A stretch of 64,000 nt of DNA, from positions 186,001 to 250,000 of the forward strand of contig NZ_JBHSYO010000005.1 of the NCBI RefSeq assembly GCF_042662685.1, read 5' to 3'. A model generated the notes under the pieces. It was given only the letters and a program-made list of their open reading frames with translations, was not told the DNA's origin and made no database searches. This DNA comes from Pseudobowmanella zhangzhouensis (GTDB lineage Bacteria > Pseudomonadota > Gammaproteobacteria > Enterobacterales > Alteromonadaceae). The position numbers were made by a program, and so were the translations under genes. This document shows, one piece after another, positions 9,294 through 19,419 of the stretch (positions are counted from its first letter, which is position 1; each line of letters begins with the position of its first letter).

Positions 9294-12200
9294 TCACTTC
9301 CGGTAACTGACTTTAAATAACAAGCTGTACAGCACCGGCACTGCCACCAGTGTCAGTATGGTCGCAAATGTCAGGCCGCCCATGATGGTCACCGACATAT
9401 CCGCGAAGAAGGCATCTGTCAGTAATGGCGCCATGCCAAGAATGGTCGTGACCGCCGCCAGTGCCACCGGGCGCAAACGACTGGCGGTAGCATCCAGAAT
9501 CGCATCATGGATCGGTTTCCCTTCTTCTACCTGCAGGTCAATTTCTTCCAGCAACACGATGGCATTTTTAATCAACATGCCGAACAAACTCAAAAAGCCC
9601 AGCAGTGACATAAACCCAAACGCCATATCGGTCGCCAGCAAGCCGGCCACGACACCAACGACTGCCATTGGCACCACAGCCCAAATAATCAGAGGTTGAC
9701 AGGCCCGGCCAAACAGCAGCACGGACACAATAAACATCACCAAAAAGCCGGCAGGTAAGCCCTGTCCCAGCGCTTTTTGAGCATCACCTGAGCTTTCAAA
9801 CTCACCGCCCCATTCCAGCTTGTAACCAACAGGCAGTGGAATCGACTCAATCGCCGGTAAAATACGCAGCCGTGCTTTACTGGCCGTTTCACCCGCGCCT
9901 GGTTCCGCCCAGACGGTAATGGTTGGCACTCGGTTACGACGCTGAATTTGTACTTCTTCACTCCCCAGAGTCAGACCCGCAGAGATCTGCCGAAACGGCA
10001 CATAACGCCCCTGCTGTGAACTCCACACCTGACTGTTGGCAATCGCGTCTAATTGCGACAGCTCGGCGCGCGCCGCCATCTTGGCGCGGATCGGATAGGC
10101 ATAATCACCATCATACAACTGCCCCAATTTAAGCCCGTTAGTGGCATATTCGATGGTATCGCGAAAATCGGCGCGGCTGACGCCCGCCGTACCGGCGGCC
10201 ACTTCATCAAACTCGGTATTCAGGGTCAGACCCGGCTCACGCCAGTCATGCCGAATATCCTGTAGTTTGCCATCTGCGCGCAGCGTATCCATCGCTTGTG
10301 CCGCTAGCTGGCGCAGTACCTCACCATCCGGGCCAGAGAAGCGGATACCGATCTTGGCACCCACGCCCGGGCCAAATTGCAGACGTTGCAGATAAAACTC
10401 AGCGTTTTGATCCTGCTGTGGCAGTTCAGTACGCAGTGCCGCAATCAAATCATCGATTAATGCCTTGTCGGTCACCCGCACCAGCATCAGCGCGTAACTT
10501 TCATTGGCTTGTTGCGGCGCATACGTCAGGGTAAATCGATCGGCACCGCGACCAATAAAGCTGCTCACTGCAATCACGCCGTCCTTGCCGAGCACAGTTT
10601 GCTCAAGCTCGCGCACGGCCTGCTCGGTGGCGCGGATATCGGTATCCTGCGGTCCCCAATAATGGATGTAAAACAGAGGCGCATTAGACGGTGGAAAGAA
10701 TCCCTGTTTGACCATGCCAAAACTGCCATAGGCAATCACGGTGACAATCAGCAAACCAGCCAGGGCAACCCAGCGTACTTTTAATATTCCGCGCAATACA
10801 CCGATAAATTTGTGTTGAAATGGCGACACAATTTCTTCACCTGTGGCACCGTCATCCGGACGATATAGCCATTTACCCAGAATCGGTACCAGGGTTATTG
10901 CCAGCACCCAACTGAGCAGCAGTGAAATCATTACCACAGCAAACAGCGAGTAGAGGAATTCACCGGTCGCGTCATCTGACAGGCCAATCCCTGAGAACGC
11001 CGCAATACCGATAATGGTGGCCCCCAGCAGCGGCCATTGCGTACGCTTGACGATAAAACTCGCCGCGCTCTGGGGGCGCTCTCCACGCTTAACCTGCATC
11101 ATCATGCCTTCGGCAATGACGATGGCGTTATCCACCAACATGCCCATGGCAATTACCAGTGCGCCCAACGAAATGCGCTGCAAACGCAATTCCATCAGCC
11201 ACATAATCAATACTGTGCCCATCACAGTTACCAGCAAGGTGGTTCCCACCACAACGGCGCTGCGCCAGCCCATAAACACCCACAGGGTGAGGACAACCAC
11301 CGCCACCGATATCACCAGATTCTGGATAAATCCATCCACTGACTCATCGACAATACTGGCCTGATCATAAATCGCATCCAGCGAAATCCCGGCTGGCAAC
11401 TGCGTGATCACCTGCTCGATTTTTTCACGCACGTTGTGGCCAACATCGACAATGTTGACGCCTGATTGAGCGGAAACCGCTAGCGTTACCGCCTCATTGC
11501 CCTGATGGCGCATGTAGGCCGGCTGAATATCGGCAGGCTCTACTTTTAACGTGGCTACATCCGAGACTTTAATGGTGCGATTGGTGCCCGGCACCACCAT
11601 GCTGATATTTTCCAGCGCATCCACCTGGGACGAAGGCTCATCCACCAGTACACGTAATTGCTTGCCATCAATTTCGACCCGCCCGCCATTAAACGGCCGG
11701 ATGTTCTCACTGAACAACTGGGCAATTTGTGGAAAGCTGACCCCCAGGCTGGCGAGCCGATATGGATCGATATAGGCAGTGATTTGTTCCTGACGAATAC
11801 CGCTGACCTGTACTTTGGCTACGCCTTCCACCATCAGCAGCTCGCGACGGATCTGCTTGGCAAAATGGCGTAATTCTGTGGCACTAAATTCTGGCGCAGT
11901 CAGGGCATAATACAGACCAAACACTTCACCAAAATCGTCATACACCACAGGAGCCTGGGTACCTGGCGGTAAATTACCCTGCACATCATGCAGGCGCTTA
12001 CGCAGCTCATCCCATATTTGTGGTAATTCGCTGCCATCGAAATTGCGCTCTACTTCAACGGTTATATCTGAGCGACCTGGCGCAGATACAGAGGTGACCC
12101 TACGCAACTGCGACATCTGTTGAATCGTGGTTTCCAGTAATTCGGTCACTTCCTGCTCCACTTGATGAGCACTGGCACCGGGATACTGAGTAATCACTTT

Positions 12201-12335
12201 GACTTGTTTAATGGTAAACGGCGGATCTTCCAGACGGCCAATTTTCGACAAGGCAATCACACCACCGAGCATAAATATCAGCACCATCAACCACACATTG
12301 GTGGGAAAGCGCAGTGAGTACTTCGCGATATCCAT
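9294..12335 (-). CDS. RND efflux permease, full length
   Basis: A 1,013-residue inner-membrane RND transporter. It starts with a cytoplasmic MDIAKYSLRFP segment and TM1, has the YPGAS motif in the porter domain, then the TM4 region with LVDNAIVIAEG. One Asp plus Asn replaces the Asp-Asp of classical AcrB, a variant common in other RND branches. A second periplasmic loop and TM7-12 follow, with the GFLSLFGMLIKNAIVL repeat of the C-terminal half. It is co-transcribed with the adaptor (2 bp gap), and the divergent TetR gene is the likely repressor. No outer-membrane factor is in the operon. Substrate unknown. Confidence 0.93.
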   Translation of the reverse strand: MDIAKYSLRFPTNVWLMVLIFMLGGVIALSKIGRLEDPPFTIKQVKVITQYPGASAHQVEQEVTELLETTIQQMSQLRRVTSVSAPGRSDITVEVERNFDGSELPQIWDELRKRLHDVQGNLPPGTQAPVVYDDFGEVFGLYYALTAPEFSATELRHFAKQIRRELLMVEGVAKVQVSGIRQEQITAYIDPYRLASLGVSFPQIAQLFSENIRPFNGGRVEIDGKQLRVLVDEPSSQVDALENISMVVPGTNRTIKVSDVATLKVEPADIQPAYMRHQGNEAVTLAVSAQSGVNIVDVGHNVREKIEQVITQLPAGISLDAIYDQASIVDESVDGFIQNLVISVAVVVLTLWVFMGWRSAVVVGTTLLVTVMGTVLIMWLMELRLQRISLGALVIAMGMLVDNAIVIAEGMMMQVKRGERPQSAASFIVKRTQWPLLGATIIGIAAFSGIGLSDDATGEFLYSLFAVVMISLLLSWVLAITLVPILGKWLYRPDDGATGEEIVSPFQHKFIGVLRGILKVRWVALAGLLIVTVIAYGSFGMVKQGFFPPSNAPLFYIHYWGPQDTDIRATEQAVRELEQTVLGKDGVIAVSSFIGRGADRFTLTYAPQQANESYALMLVRVTDKALIDDLIAALRTELPQQDQNAEFYLQRLQFGPGVGAKIGIRFSGPDGEVLRQLAAQAMDTLRADGKLQDIRHDWREPGLTLNTEFDEVAAGTAGVSRADFRDTIEYATNGLKLGQLYDGDYAYPIRAKMAARAELSQLDAIANSQVWSSQQGRYVPFRQISAGLTLGSEEVQIQRRNRVPTITVWAEPGAGETASKARLRILPAIESIPLPVGYKLEWGGEFESSGDAQKALGQGLPAGFLVMFIVSVLLFGRACQPLIIWAVVPMAVVGVVAGLLATDMAFGFMSLLGFLSLFGMLIKNAIVLLEEIDLQVEEGKPIHDAILDATASRLRPVALAAVTTILGMAPLLTDAFFADMSVTIMGGLTFATILTLVAVPVLYSLLFKVSYRK

Positions 12336-12337
12336 AC

Positions 12338-13423
12338 TTAGCGCTCCGCGACGAACCGAATGACGGTGATATCGTCACGCATTTTACTCACCCCGGCGGC
12401 CACAACCTGTTCATCTGCGGCTAAAGAGCCTTCAACAAAGGCAATGCCGTCACGCATACTTAGCACCTTGACCGGTACTTTTTCTACCTGTTTACGTGCC
12501 GGTACATACCGCCACACCACAAAGCCATCTCCTTCTGCCATCAACGCGGTGAAAGGCACCACTTTATTGGCCATCGTCTGGCCATCATTGACGTTCACTT
12601 TAACCACAGCACGGGCACCCGGGGTCACGCTGAAACCACTTTCTGCGGGTAGCGCAAACACCACTTTATAGGTTTGGGTAATCGGATCCGGCTGCGCTGC
12701 GTGCTCCACGTACTGCACGTCAAACCAGGTATCCGGCTGAGCCAGAATGGCCGCTTTCGCGGTGACCTGCTGCTTACCCGCATGCAAGGTAAACAGGCGT
12801 TCCGGTACATAAATATTGAAGTAAATCTGCGATCTATCCTGTAGACGGGCAATGGTATCGCCAGCGCGCACGTAACTGTCGTTATCCACCAGGCGCTCGG
12901 CAATCTGGCCATCAAAAGGGGCATGCAAACGGCTGTAATCTAAATCCTGACGGGCCTTACTCAATGCCAGTACGGCTAACTCATCTGCGGTTTGTGCGCT
13001 GTCCAAAGCGGACTGGGGCAATAAGCCCTGACTGACTAACGACTTAACCCGTGCTAATTCACGGTCGGCCTGCGCCACCCGGGTTTGTTCTTCTTTGACT
13101 TTTCGCTCAAACGGCTCGGGATCGAGGCGCGCCAGCAGATCGCCTTTTTTGACCTGAGTGCCCGCACGTAAATGTTCTTCAATCAGGCGACCTGTCACTT
13201 CGAAACGCACATCCACGGTTTTAACCGCAGACACCTCAGACGGAAACTCAAATTGTTTGCTGGCCTGTAAATTGGTCACAGTGGCCAGCTTAACCAGAGT
13301 CGGTTGCGCAGCGGTTTGACTCTCAGTCGACGCCGGTTGACATGCCATCAGGGTGGCAACAGATAACAATACGAGCGCCGCTCGCACTGACTTTTTCAAA
13401 GGAAATTCAAATACATTCATCAC
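12338..13423 (-). CDS. RND efflux adaptor, lipoprotein
   Basis: A 361-residue membrane fusion protein. The N-terminus has a signal sequence ending in lipobox LMAC (Cys28), so it should be anchored by lipid, like AcrA and MexA. The lipoyl halves flank a helical hairpin (about residues 105-150), and APFDGQIAERLVD marks the second lipoyl half. Two adjacent ATG codons (13423, 13420) could start it. It is first in the two-gene operon with the permease. The promoter region upstream contains the TGTAGT palindromes and is shared with the divergent TetR gene. Confidence 0.92.
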   Translation of the reverse strand: MMNVFEFPLKKSVRAALVLLSVATLMACQPASTESQTAAQPTLVKLATVTNLQASKQFEFPSEVSAVKTVDVRFEVTGRLIEEHLRAGTQVKKGDLLARLDPEPFERKVKEEQTRVAQADRELARVKSLVSQGLLPQSALDSAQTADELAVLALSKARQDLDYSRLHAPFDGQIAERLVDNDSYVRAGDTIARLQDRSQIYFNIYVPERLFTLHAGKQQVTAKAAILAQPDTWFDVQYVEHAAQPDPITQTYKVVFALPAESGFSVTPGARAVVKVNVNDGQTMANKVVPFTALMAEGDGFVVWRYVPARKQVEKVPVKVLSMRDGIAFVEGSLAADEQVVAAGVSKMRDDITVIRFVAER

Positions 13424-13452
13424 AGTTTTCTACTCAACGAGCGTTAATCCAG

Positions 13453-13561
13453 TGTAGTTGCTGGCACTACATGCGCCGAATCTGATATCGCTATTTTTTG
13501 AAAGCAAAAAGTAAACTACACGGTGTAGTTTAAGGTCATTTATTGAAAAGTAAACTGATCA
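13453..13561. promoter_or_regulatory. Palindromic operator cluster between RND operon and tetR
   Basis: Three inverted-repeat elements lie in the divergent promoter region. A 21-bp palindrome at 13513-13533 has TAAACTACAC and GTGTAGTTTA arms around a central G. TGTAGT-N7-ACTACA is at 13453-13471. A related imperfect site begins with TAAACT near 13552. Shared ACTACA/TGTAGT half-sites suggest binding by the adjacent TetR protein, repressing both directions; binding is inference. Confidence 0.65.
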
Positions 13562-13598
13562 GTGTAAAAATATGTTGGTTGACAACTTATGGCGATGT

Positions 13599-14216
13599 AT
13601 GAGCAATCCAAAGAAAACCCGCAGCGAACAGAAACGCGAGGACATCCTTAATGCCGCGATGACGGCGTTTCGTGAACAGGGGGTAAAATCAACCAGCATG
13701 GATAAACTGGCCGAATTGGCTGGGGTGTCTAAACGCACCGTTTATAATCACTTCGCCACTAAAGAAGATTTAGTGCTTAGCCTTCTCGCCGAGATGTGGC
13801 AACAGTTTATGTTGCGCTCAGATCTGCGCTATGACCCCAACATTACACCACGAGTGCAACTGCGCGAATTGATCGAAGCCGAAGTGAATATGCTGTGCGA
13901 CGATGATTTTATCGCGCTGGCAAGGGTGGCCATGGGGCATTTCTTCTATCACCCGGATGCTATGCGTCGCGAGCTCGATAAAATGAACGCGCAAGAGACC
14001 GTACTGGAGCGCTGGTTAAAAGCCGCCAAGGCCGACGGTAAACTGAACGCAGATGACGTGCAATACGCTGCCGATCAATTACGATCTCTGTTAAAGGGAG
14101 CATTATTCTGGCCGCGGGTGATGTGCGATGACGTCTGCCCCAAACTACCTGAGCGTAACAAACTCGTTGATGAAACTCTGATGATGTTTAGCTGCCGCTA
14201 CCTGAGCGCAGAATAA
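13599..14216 (+). CDS. TetR/AcrR-family transcriptional repressor
   Basis: DNA-binding ligand-responsive repressor, about 205 residues from the ATG at 13599; an in-frame ATG at 13572 is possible. The N-terminal helix-turn-helix is typical of TetR: ILNAAMTAFREQGV, then SMDKLAELAGVSKRTVYNHFATKEDL. The C-terminal ligand domain is not diagnostic. It is divergent from an RND operon with palindromic operators in between, the classic arrangement for an efflux repressor that also controls itself. The inducer is unknown. Confidence 0.9.
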   Translation: MSNPKKTRSEQKREDILNAAMTAFREQGVKSTSMDKLAELAGVSKRTVYNHFATKEDLVLSLLAEMWQQFMLRSDLRYDPNITPRVQLRELIEAEVNMLCDDDFIALARVAMGHFFYHPDAMRRELDKMNAQETVLERWLKAAKADGKLNADDVQYAADQLRSLLKGALFWPRVMCDDVCPKLPERNKLVDETLMMFSCRYLSAE

Positions 14217-14241
14217 CCATTTTGGCCGTCAAAACTAAATG

Positions 14242-14272
14242 TAAAAAGCCCCGAATTAATCGGGGCTTTTTC
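14242..14272. terminator. Bidirectional terminator between tetR and parE
   Basis: AAAAAGCCCCGA and TCGGGGCTTTTT arms around ATTAA. It lies 26 bp after the tetR stop and 22 bp after the parE stop, so it serves both convergent genes. Confidence 0.92.
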
Positions 14273-14293
14273 GCTATTAGTAATGCGTCAGGA

Positions 14294-16183
14294 TCAACCC
14301 AACTCAACCATATTGCCTTTGTGCTCCAACCACTCCTTGCGGTCACCGGCACGCTTTTTCGACAGTAACATATCCATCATTTCCATTGTGGCGGCTTCGT
14401 CACCTATGGTTAGCTGTACCAAACGGCGGGTGTTGGGATCCATGGTGGTTTCACGCAATTGGATCGGATTCATTTCACCCAGACCTTTAAAGCGCTGCAC
14501 GTTAATTTTACCGCGCTTATTCTCGGCCTCGATACGATCCAGAATTCCCTGTTTCTCGTCCTCATCCAGCGCGTAATAGACTTCTTTGCCCACATCGATA
14601 CGATACAGCGGTGGCATCGCTACATACACGTGACCGGCTTCCACCAGGGTGCGGAAATGGCGCACAAACAATGCACACAGCAATGTGGCAATGTGCAAAC
14701 CATCCGAGTCCGCATCGGCCAGAATACATACTTTGCCGTAGCGCAAGCCAGAGATATCGGTGGAATCCGGGTCAATCCCCAGCGCCACGGAAATATCGTG
14801 AATTTCCTGAGAGCCGAGTACCTGTGAAGAATCCACTTCCCAACTATTCAGAATCTTTCCGCGCAGTGGCATGATGGCCTGAAACTCACGATCGCGCGCC
14901 TGCTTCGCAGAGCCCCCCGCCGAGTCCCCTTCTACCAAAAATAATTCAGAACGGCTGGTATCCTGAGTAGAACAATCGGTCAGTTTGCCCGGCAGAGCAG
15001 GACCCTGAGTAATCTTCTTACGCTCAACCTTTTTGCTTTGTCGCATACGACGCTGAGCGTTACTGATACACATATCAGCCAGCGCTTCGGCCACATCGGT
15101 ATGTTCGTTTAACCATAAACTAAAGGCATCTTTCACCACGCCGGAGACAAATGCAGCCGCCTGACGGGATGACAGTTTTTCTTTGGTTTGCCCGGCAAAT
15201 TGCGGATCCTGCATTTTGGTCGACAGCACATAGCTACAGCGATCCCAGATATCTTCCGGGCTTAGCTTGATGCCACGGGGGATCAGGTTTCTGAACTCAC
15301 AGAATTCACGCATGGCTTCTAATAAGCCCTGACGTAATCCATTGACGTGGGTACCACCCTGCGCGGTGGGAATAAGGTTAACGTAACTTTCCGTCACCAT
15401 TTCACCACCTTCCGGCAACCACATCACCGCCCAATCTGCCGCTTCGTGATTACCTGAAAAACTGCCGGTGAACGGGGATTTTTCCGGGATACAGGTATAT
15501 TCCTGCACCGCCTGGAACAAATAATCTTTCAGGCCATCTTCAAAATACCATTCCTGCTTAGTACCGTTGACCTTGTCTACAAACTGAATGCGCAGGCCCG
15601 GGCACAACACCGCCTTGGCGCGCAGCACGTGCAATAATTTGCTGACTGAGAATTTCGCAGAGTCGAAATACTGCGGATCTGGCCAGAATTGCACGCGGGT
15701 GCCGGTGTTACGTTTTCCACAGGTGTCGATAATTTGCAGGTCTTCGGCCTTATCGCCGTTTTCAAACGCCATCTGATACACGTTTGCATCGCGACGGATG
15801 GTCACCTCCACCCGTTTTGACAGGGCATTGACCACCGAGATCCCCACCCCGTGTAAACCACCGGAAAACTGGTAGTTTTTATTGGAAAACTTACCGCCGG
15901 CGTGCAGTTTAGTCATGATCAATTCAACGCCCGGGATACCTTCTTCCGGGTGAATGTCCACCGGCATGCCCCGTCCATCATCGATTACCTCGATGGACTG
16001 ATCTTCAAACAACGTCACTTTGATATTGGTCGCGTGACCCGCCAGCGCCTCATCCACGCTGTTATCAATAACTTCCTGACTTAAGTGGTTAGGTCGGGTA
16101 GTGTCAGTGTACATGCCTGGACGGCGTTTGACCGGCTCAAGGCCGTTTAAGACTTCAATAGCATCAGCGTTATAATTGGACAT
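14294..16183 (-). CDS. parE: DNA topoisomerase IV subunit B
   Basis: ATPase subunit of topoisomerase IV, which decatenates daughter chromosomes together with ParC. It has 629 residues, close to the E. coli length of 630. The GHKL ATPase domain opens with LEPVKRRPGMY and has DNSVDEALAG and DDGRGMP, with GGLHGVGISVVNALS as the ATP lid. The TOPRIM domain has LVEGDSAGGSA and the metal-binding DADSDG. The C-terminal ParC-interacting tail is complete. Presence of parE next to yqiA matches the conserved parE-yqiA-cpdA-yqiB-nudF order of E. coli. Confidence 0.97.
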   Translation of the reverse strand: MSNYNADAIEVLNGLEPVKRRPGMYTDTTRPNHLSQEVIDNSVDEALAGHATNIKVTLFEDQSIEVIDDGRGMPVDIHPEEGIPGVELIMTKLHAGGKFSNKNYQFSGGLHGVGISVVNALSKRVEVTIRRDANVYQMAFENGDKAEDLQIIDTCGKRNTGTRVQFWPDPQYFDSAKFSVSKLLHVLRAKAVLCPGLRIQFVDKVNGTKQEWYFEDGLKDYLFQAVQEYTCIPEKSPFTGSFSGNHEAADWAVMWLPEGGEMVTESYVNLIPTAQGGTHVNGLRQGLLEAMREFCEFRNLIPRGIKLSPEDIWDRCSYVLSTKMQDPQFAGQTKEKLSSRQAAAFVSGVVKDAFSLWLNEHTDVAEALADMCISNAQRRMRQSKKVERKKITQGPALPGKLTDCSTQDTSRSELFLVEGDSAGGSAKQARDREFQAIMPLRGKILNSWEVDSSQVLGSQEIHDISVALGIDPDSTDISGLRYGKVCILADADSDGLHIATLLCALFVRHFRTLVEAGHVYVAMPPLYRIDVGKEVYYALDEDEKQGILDRIEAENKRGKINVQRFKGLGEMNPIQLRETTMDPNTRRLVQLTIGDEAATMEMMDMLLSKKRAGDRKEWLEHKGNMVELG

Positions 16184-16281
16184 AATTTATCGTTGTAATT
16201 GTGCTGTGATGGGGCAAAACCTATGGGCTTGTTTTACGCCAAAAGGGGCTGCGACACAACCGTCCGCCCCACGAATGACGC

Positions 16282-16857
16282 TTATTTCAGTAAAAAATCT
16301 GCAATTGCCGGCAAATGCCGTTCAAAGCCAACAAAACTGTGATCACCGCCCTGTTCAACGGTCAATTTGGCGTGCTGATATTTTTGTTCCGCATCCCGGT
16401 AATCCAGTGTTTCATCTCCGGTTTGCAAAAGCGTCCACAAATTTTCCGGCGCGCTCAGTGTTGGGGTATCCAGTGCTTTTAGCTCAGTGATGTGCTGCTC
16501 GTTAAGTTGGAAAATTTCGCCCGTATATGGCTGGACTAATTCCATCTGGTATTCGCTCAGCAACGCATAGGGTTTCACGGCCGGATTGATCAGCACCGCA
16601 CGTCCACCGTAGGTTTGCTGCAACCAAGTAGACAAATACCCGCCCAGCGAACTGCCTATAAAGCCCAGTTGCCAGTCCTGATAAGGCGCCAGCAATCGGG
16701 TCAGGTAGGCTTGTGCTTCGCCCGGGTAGCAAGGTAATTGTGGTGTGGCTAAACGCACCTTTGGATGATGTTGCTGAAAATACTGGCGGGTCGCCAGAGC
16801 TTTGGCCGATTGTGGTGAGCTTTGGAAGCCGTGACAATAAACAACGAGTTGCGGCAT
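16282..16857 (-). CDS. yqiA: YqiA-family esterase (alpha/beta hydrolase)
   Basis: A 191-residue cytoplasmic carboxylesterase of the YqiA/YcfP family. Near the N-terminus it has the oxyanion motif CHGFQSSPQSAKA. The nucleophile elbow is GSSLGG (Ser70), followed by a probable acid in TGDETLDY and the catalytic His in GGDHSF near residue 173. Length matches E. coli YqiA (193). The gene lies upstream of parE in the same direction, 98 bp away. The E. coli neighbour on the other side, cpdA, is here displaced by about 3 kb. Confidence 0.9.
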   Translation of the reverse strand: MPQLVVYCHGFQSSPQSAKALATRQYFQQHHPKVRLATPQLPCYPGEAQAYLTRLLAPYQDWQLGFIGSSLGGYLSTWLQQTYGGRAVLINPAVKPYALLSEYQMELVQPYTGEIFQLNEQHITELKALDTPTLSAPENLWTLLQTGDETLDYRDAEQKYQHAKLTVEQGGDHSFVGFERHLPAIADFLLK

Positions 16858-16953
16858 AGGGTAAATAACTTCTGAAATAAGTGAAAAAAGTCAGATTTTC
16901 AAACAGATAGAACAACCTGAATTAGCAAAGCACAAAATATCATCCATACTGTT

Positions 16954-19389
16954 TTGAATCCACCTCATCCGCCGGGCAGTGCCGTTATTGTGAGTACTGA
17001 AGGTACCAGACAAAATCGCCGGGCCGCCGATCGGATTCAGGTCTCGCCCGAGTTGCATAAAGGTTTTGCCCTGGACGACATCGAAGTGTTCCCCCACGAC
17101 CACGTCGTATTGCGCGACGGGCAACAATATCATTTGTCGAATAAATCCATGGAAGTCCTGTTACTGTTCGCCAGTCATCCCGGCGAAATTCTCAGTCGTG
17201 AACATATCTGTGGATTTATCTGGGGGGATCGGGATGGGCACTCGGCGGCACTGACCCACGCCATCGGCGAGATCCGTCAGGCGTTAAAAGATGACAAAGA
17301 TCTGCCGCGCTTTATTCAGACCCTGCCGCGGCGTGGCTACCGACTCATCATGCCGGTGAGCGTGCTAGGCCAACGACAGGAACACCATGCTGGCAGCAAT
17401 GCTCAGTTAAAGAAAACCCTGGGCCAATGGAGACGTAAGCGCCTGTTTAAGGCCGGTGTCACCTATATTGTGGGTTCCTGGCTACTGATGCAGGTCGCCA
17501 ATGTCACCTTACCGATATTTAACGCCGAAGGCTGGCACGATAAAATTCTACTGTTGGTGCTGATTGCCCTATTTCCGTTTGTGTTGTTGTATGCCTGGTG
17601 GGCGGAACTCCGCTTCAAAAGTCAGTTTTTGCAAAAAGCCAACAATGTCAGCGCCCGAAATGAACTGGTCCAGCGTGCCCGGGCAGATCTGACCTATATT
17701 GCCCTGCTGGGCTTGTTGTGTCTGTCGGTGAGTTACCTGATTTACGATCAGGCACTACAACCGCGAAATGCCATACAACGTGACTTTGCCAGTCAGGATG
17801 TCATCCCCAATACCGTCTTGGTACTGCCCTTCAAAACCATGGGCGACGTGAGCCAAAGTGATTTAGCCGGCATGCTAAACGGTGAATTAATCAGTTTTTT
17901 ATCGCAATTTCAGGGCATTAATCTGGTGTCAGAGCGCAGTGTACTGGCGCTCCCGGCAAATGCAGACCTGCAGCTGATTCAACAGCGCACCAAAGCCGAG
18001 TATGTACTGGAGGGGATTATCAATGGCGTGGAGAATATGCTGATTGTGCACTCCACATTAACCAATACCGTGACTGGTTTCACTGAATGGAGCGGCGAGG
18101 TATCGGTGGCGGCTGGTAATCCATTGTTGATGTTCGAAAAGCTCAGCCGACAAATCAGCGCCGCTCTGACCTTTCTGGCCAGTGGCAACCAGCAGGACGA
18201 CAGTCAGTTTAAACCCACCGAAGATTTCCAGGCATTTGATCTCTATCTGCAAGGCAAGCAACTGTTGCGCGATGCGCACAATTTAGCCCAACTGGAACAA
18301 GCCGAGCGCTTATTTGCCAGTGCATTGCAACGGGATAACCGCTTCCTGCTCGCCTTGTCCGGCTTATGCCGCACTCAGGTCGAGGAATATCGTATTAGCC
18401 AGAGTCTCAAAACCTTTGAAATGGCCATGCAAAACTGTCAGCAAATTGGTCTGGATGAGCGCCGCCGTGCGGAGTCGGAAATTGCTCTCGGTGCGCTGTT
18501 CCGGCAAAAAGGGGAATACGCTACGGCTATCGAACATCTGGAGATTGCGCTGGCTGCAGACGAGGACAACAGTGAAGCGTTATCGCTACTCGCAGAGGCG
18601 TATGCACTCAATCAACAAAGCGGCAAAGCCGAACAGTTCTTCCATCAGGCCATCACCACAGACCCCGGCTTTTGGCGCAACTACCAGCAGTACGGAAATT
18701 TTCTATTCGAGCAGGGCAAATACAAAGATGCCGCGGTGCAGTTTGAACTGCAAACCACGCTACAGCCAGACAGTGAAATGGCGTTCAATAACCTCGGCGC
18801 GGCTTACTTTATGGCCAATGACATGCCCCATGCGCGGCAAGCCTGGCAACAGGCGCTGGCTATTCAGCCCTCAGCGCCCACTTACAGCAACCTGGCATCA
18901 GTCGCGTTTTACGAACATGATTTTGTCACCGCTGCTGCGCTTTATCGTCATGCAATTGAACTACGCCCGGAAAATGTGTCACTGGTGGCCAACTGGGCCG
19001 ACAGTCTGAAATTCGTCAACGGCCAACAGGAAAATGCCCGATTAGCCTATCAGGAGGCGCTACAACTGGCGCGCAACAGCCTGGTGGTCAACCCTAACGA
19101 TAATTATATGCACGTGGCCTCTGCACGTTATTTAGCTGAATTAGATCAATGTGATAGTGCTAGAGAAATTACCCTGCCACGCATGGCGAAATTTCCTGCC
19201 GACCCCTATATTTTTTACGAACTGGCATTGATTGCCAGCCATTGTGGTCAGGCAAACGAAGTACAGGCGATGTTGCAAAAAGCCATTAGCCTGGGCTATC
19301 CAGCCGAGACGTTACGACAGGATCCGCAATTTAGTGCGTTTACATCCAACATTGAGCAATTAATTTTGCCCACCCAAGTGACCAAATAA
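16954..19389 (+). CDS. CadC/ToxR-like membrane transcriptional regulator with TPR domain
   Basis: An 811-residue one-component regulator. An OmpR-type winged helix lies at about residues 38-135, with AIGEIRQALKDD and the wing motif TLPRRGYRLI. Three hydrophobic segments follow (about 165-185, 195-215, 247-265). Next come a TolB/FlgO-like stretch starting NTVLVLPFKTMGD and a long run of TPR helices (about 420-800). This layout puts DNA binding in the cytoplasm and the TPRs at or beyond the membrane. The start is the first ATG; an in-frame GTG at 16990 is an alternative. It sits inside the otherwise conserved yqiA-cpdA junction and is followed 30 bp later by a small secreted protein that it may control. 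Confidence 0.85.
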   Translation: MNPPHPPGSAVIVSTEGTRQNRRAADRIQVSPELHKGFALDDIEVFPHDHVVLRDGQQYHLSNKSMEVLLLFASHPGEILSREHICGFIWGDRDGHSAALTHAIGEIRQALKDDKDLPRFIQTLPRRGYRLIMPVSVLGQRQEHHAGSNAQLKKTLGQWRRKRLFKAGVTYIVGSWLLMQVANVTLPIFNAEGWHDKILLLVLIALFPFVLLYAWWAELRFKSQFLQKANNVSARNELVQRARADLTYIALLGLLCLSVSYLIYDQALQPRNAIQRDFASQDVIPNTVLVLPFKTMGDVSQSDLAGMLNGELISFLSQFQGINLVSERSVLALPANADLQLIQQRTKAEYVLEGIINGVENMLIVHSTLTNTVTGFTEWSGEVSVAAGNPLLMFEKLSRQISAALTFLASGNQQDDSQFKPTEDFQAFDLYLQGKQLLRDAHNLAQLEQAERLFASALQRDNRFLLALSGLCRTQVEEYRISQSLKTFEMAMQNCQQIGLDERRRAESEIALGALFRQKGEYATAIEHLEIALAADEDNSEALSLLAEAYALNQQSGKAEQFFHQAITTDPGFWRNYQQYGNFLFEQGKYKDAAVQFELQTTLQPDSEMAFNNLGAAYFMANDMPHARQAWQQALAIQPSAPTYSNLASVAFYEHDFVTAAALYRHAIELRPENVSLVANWADSLKFVNGQQENARLAYQEALQLARNSLVVNPNDNYMHVASARYLAELDQCDSAREITLPRMAKFPADPYIFYELALIASHCGQANEVQAMLQKAISLGYPAETLRQDPQFSAFTSNIEQLILPTQVTK

Positions 19390-19419
19390 TGCTGTGTTGG
19401 TCTTAATAAGGAGCTTCAC

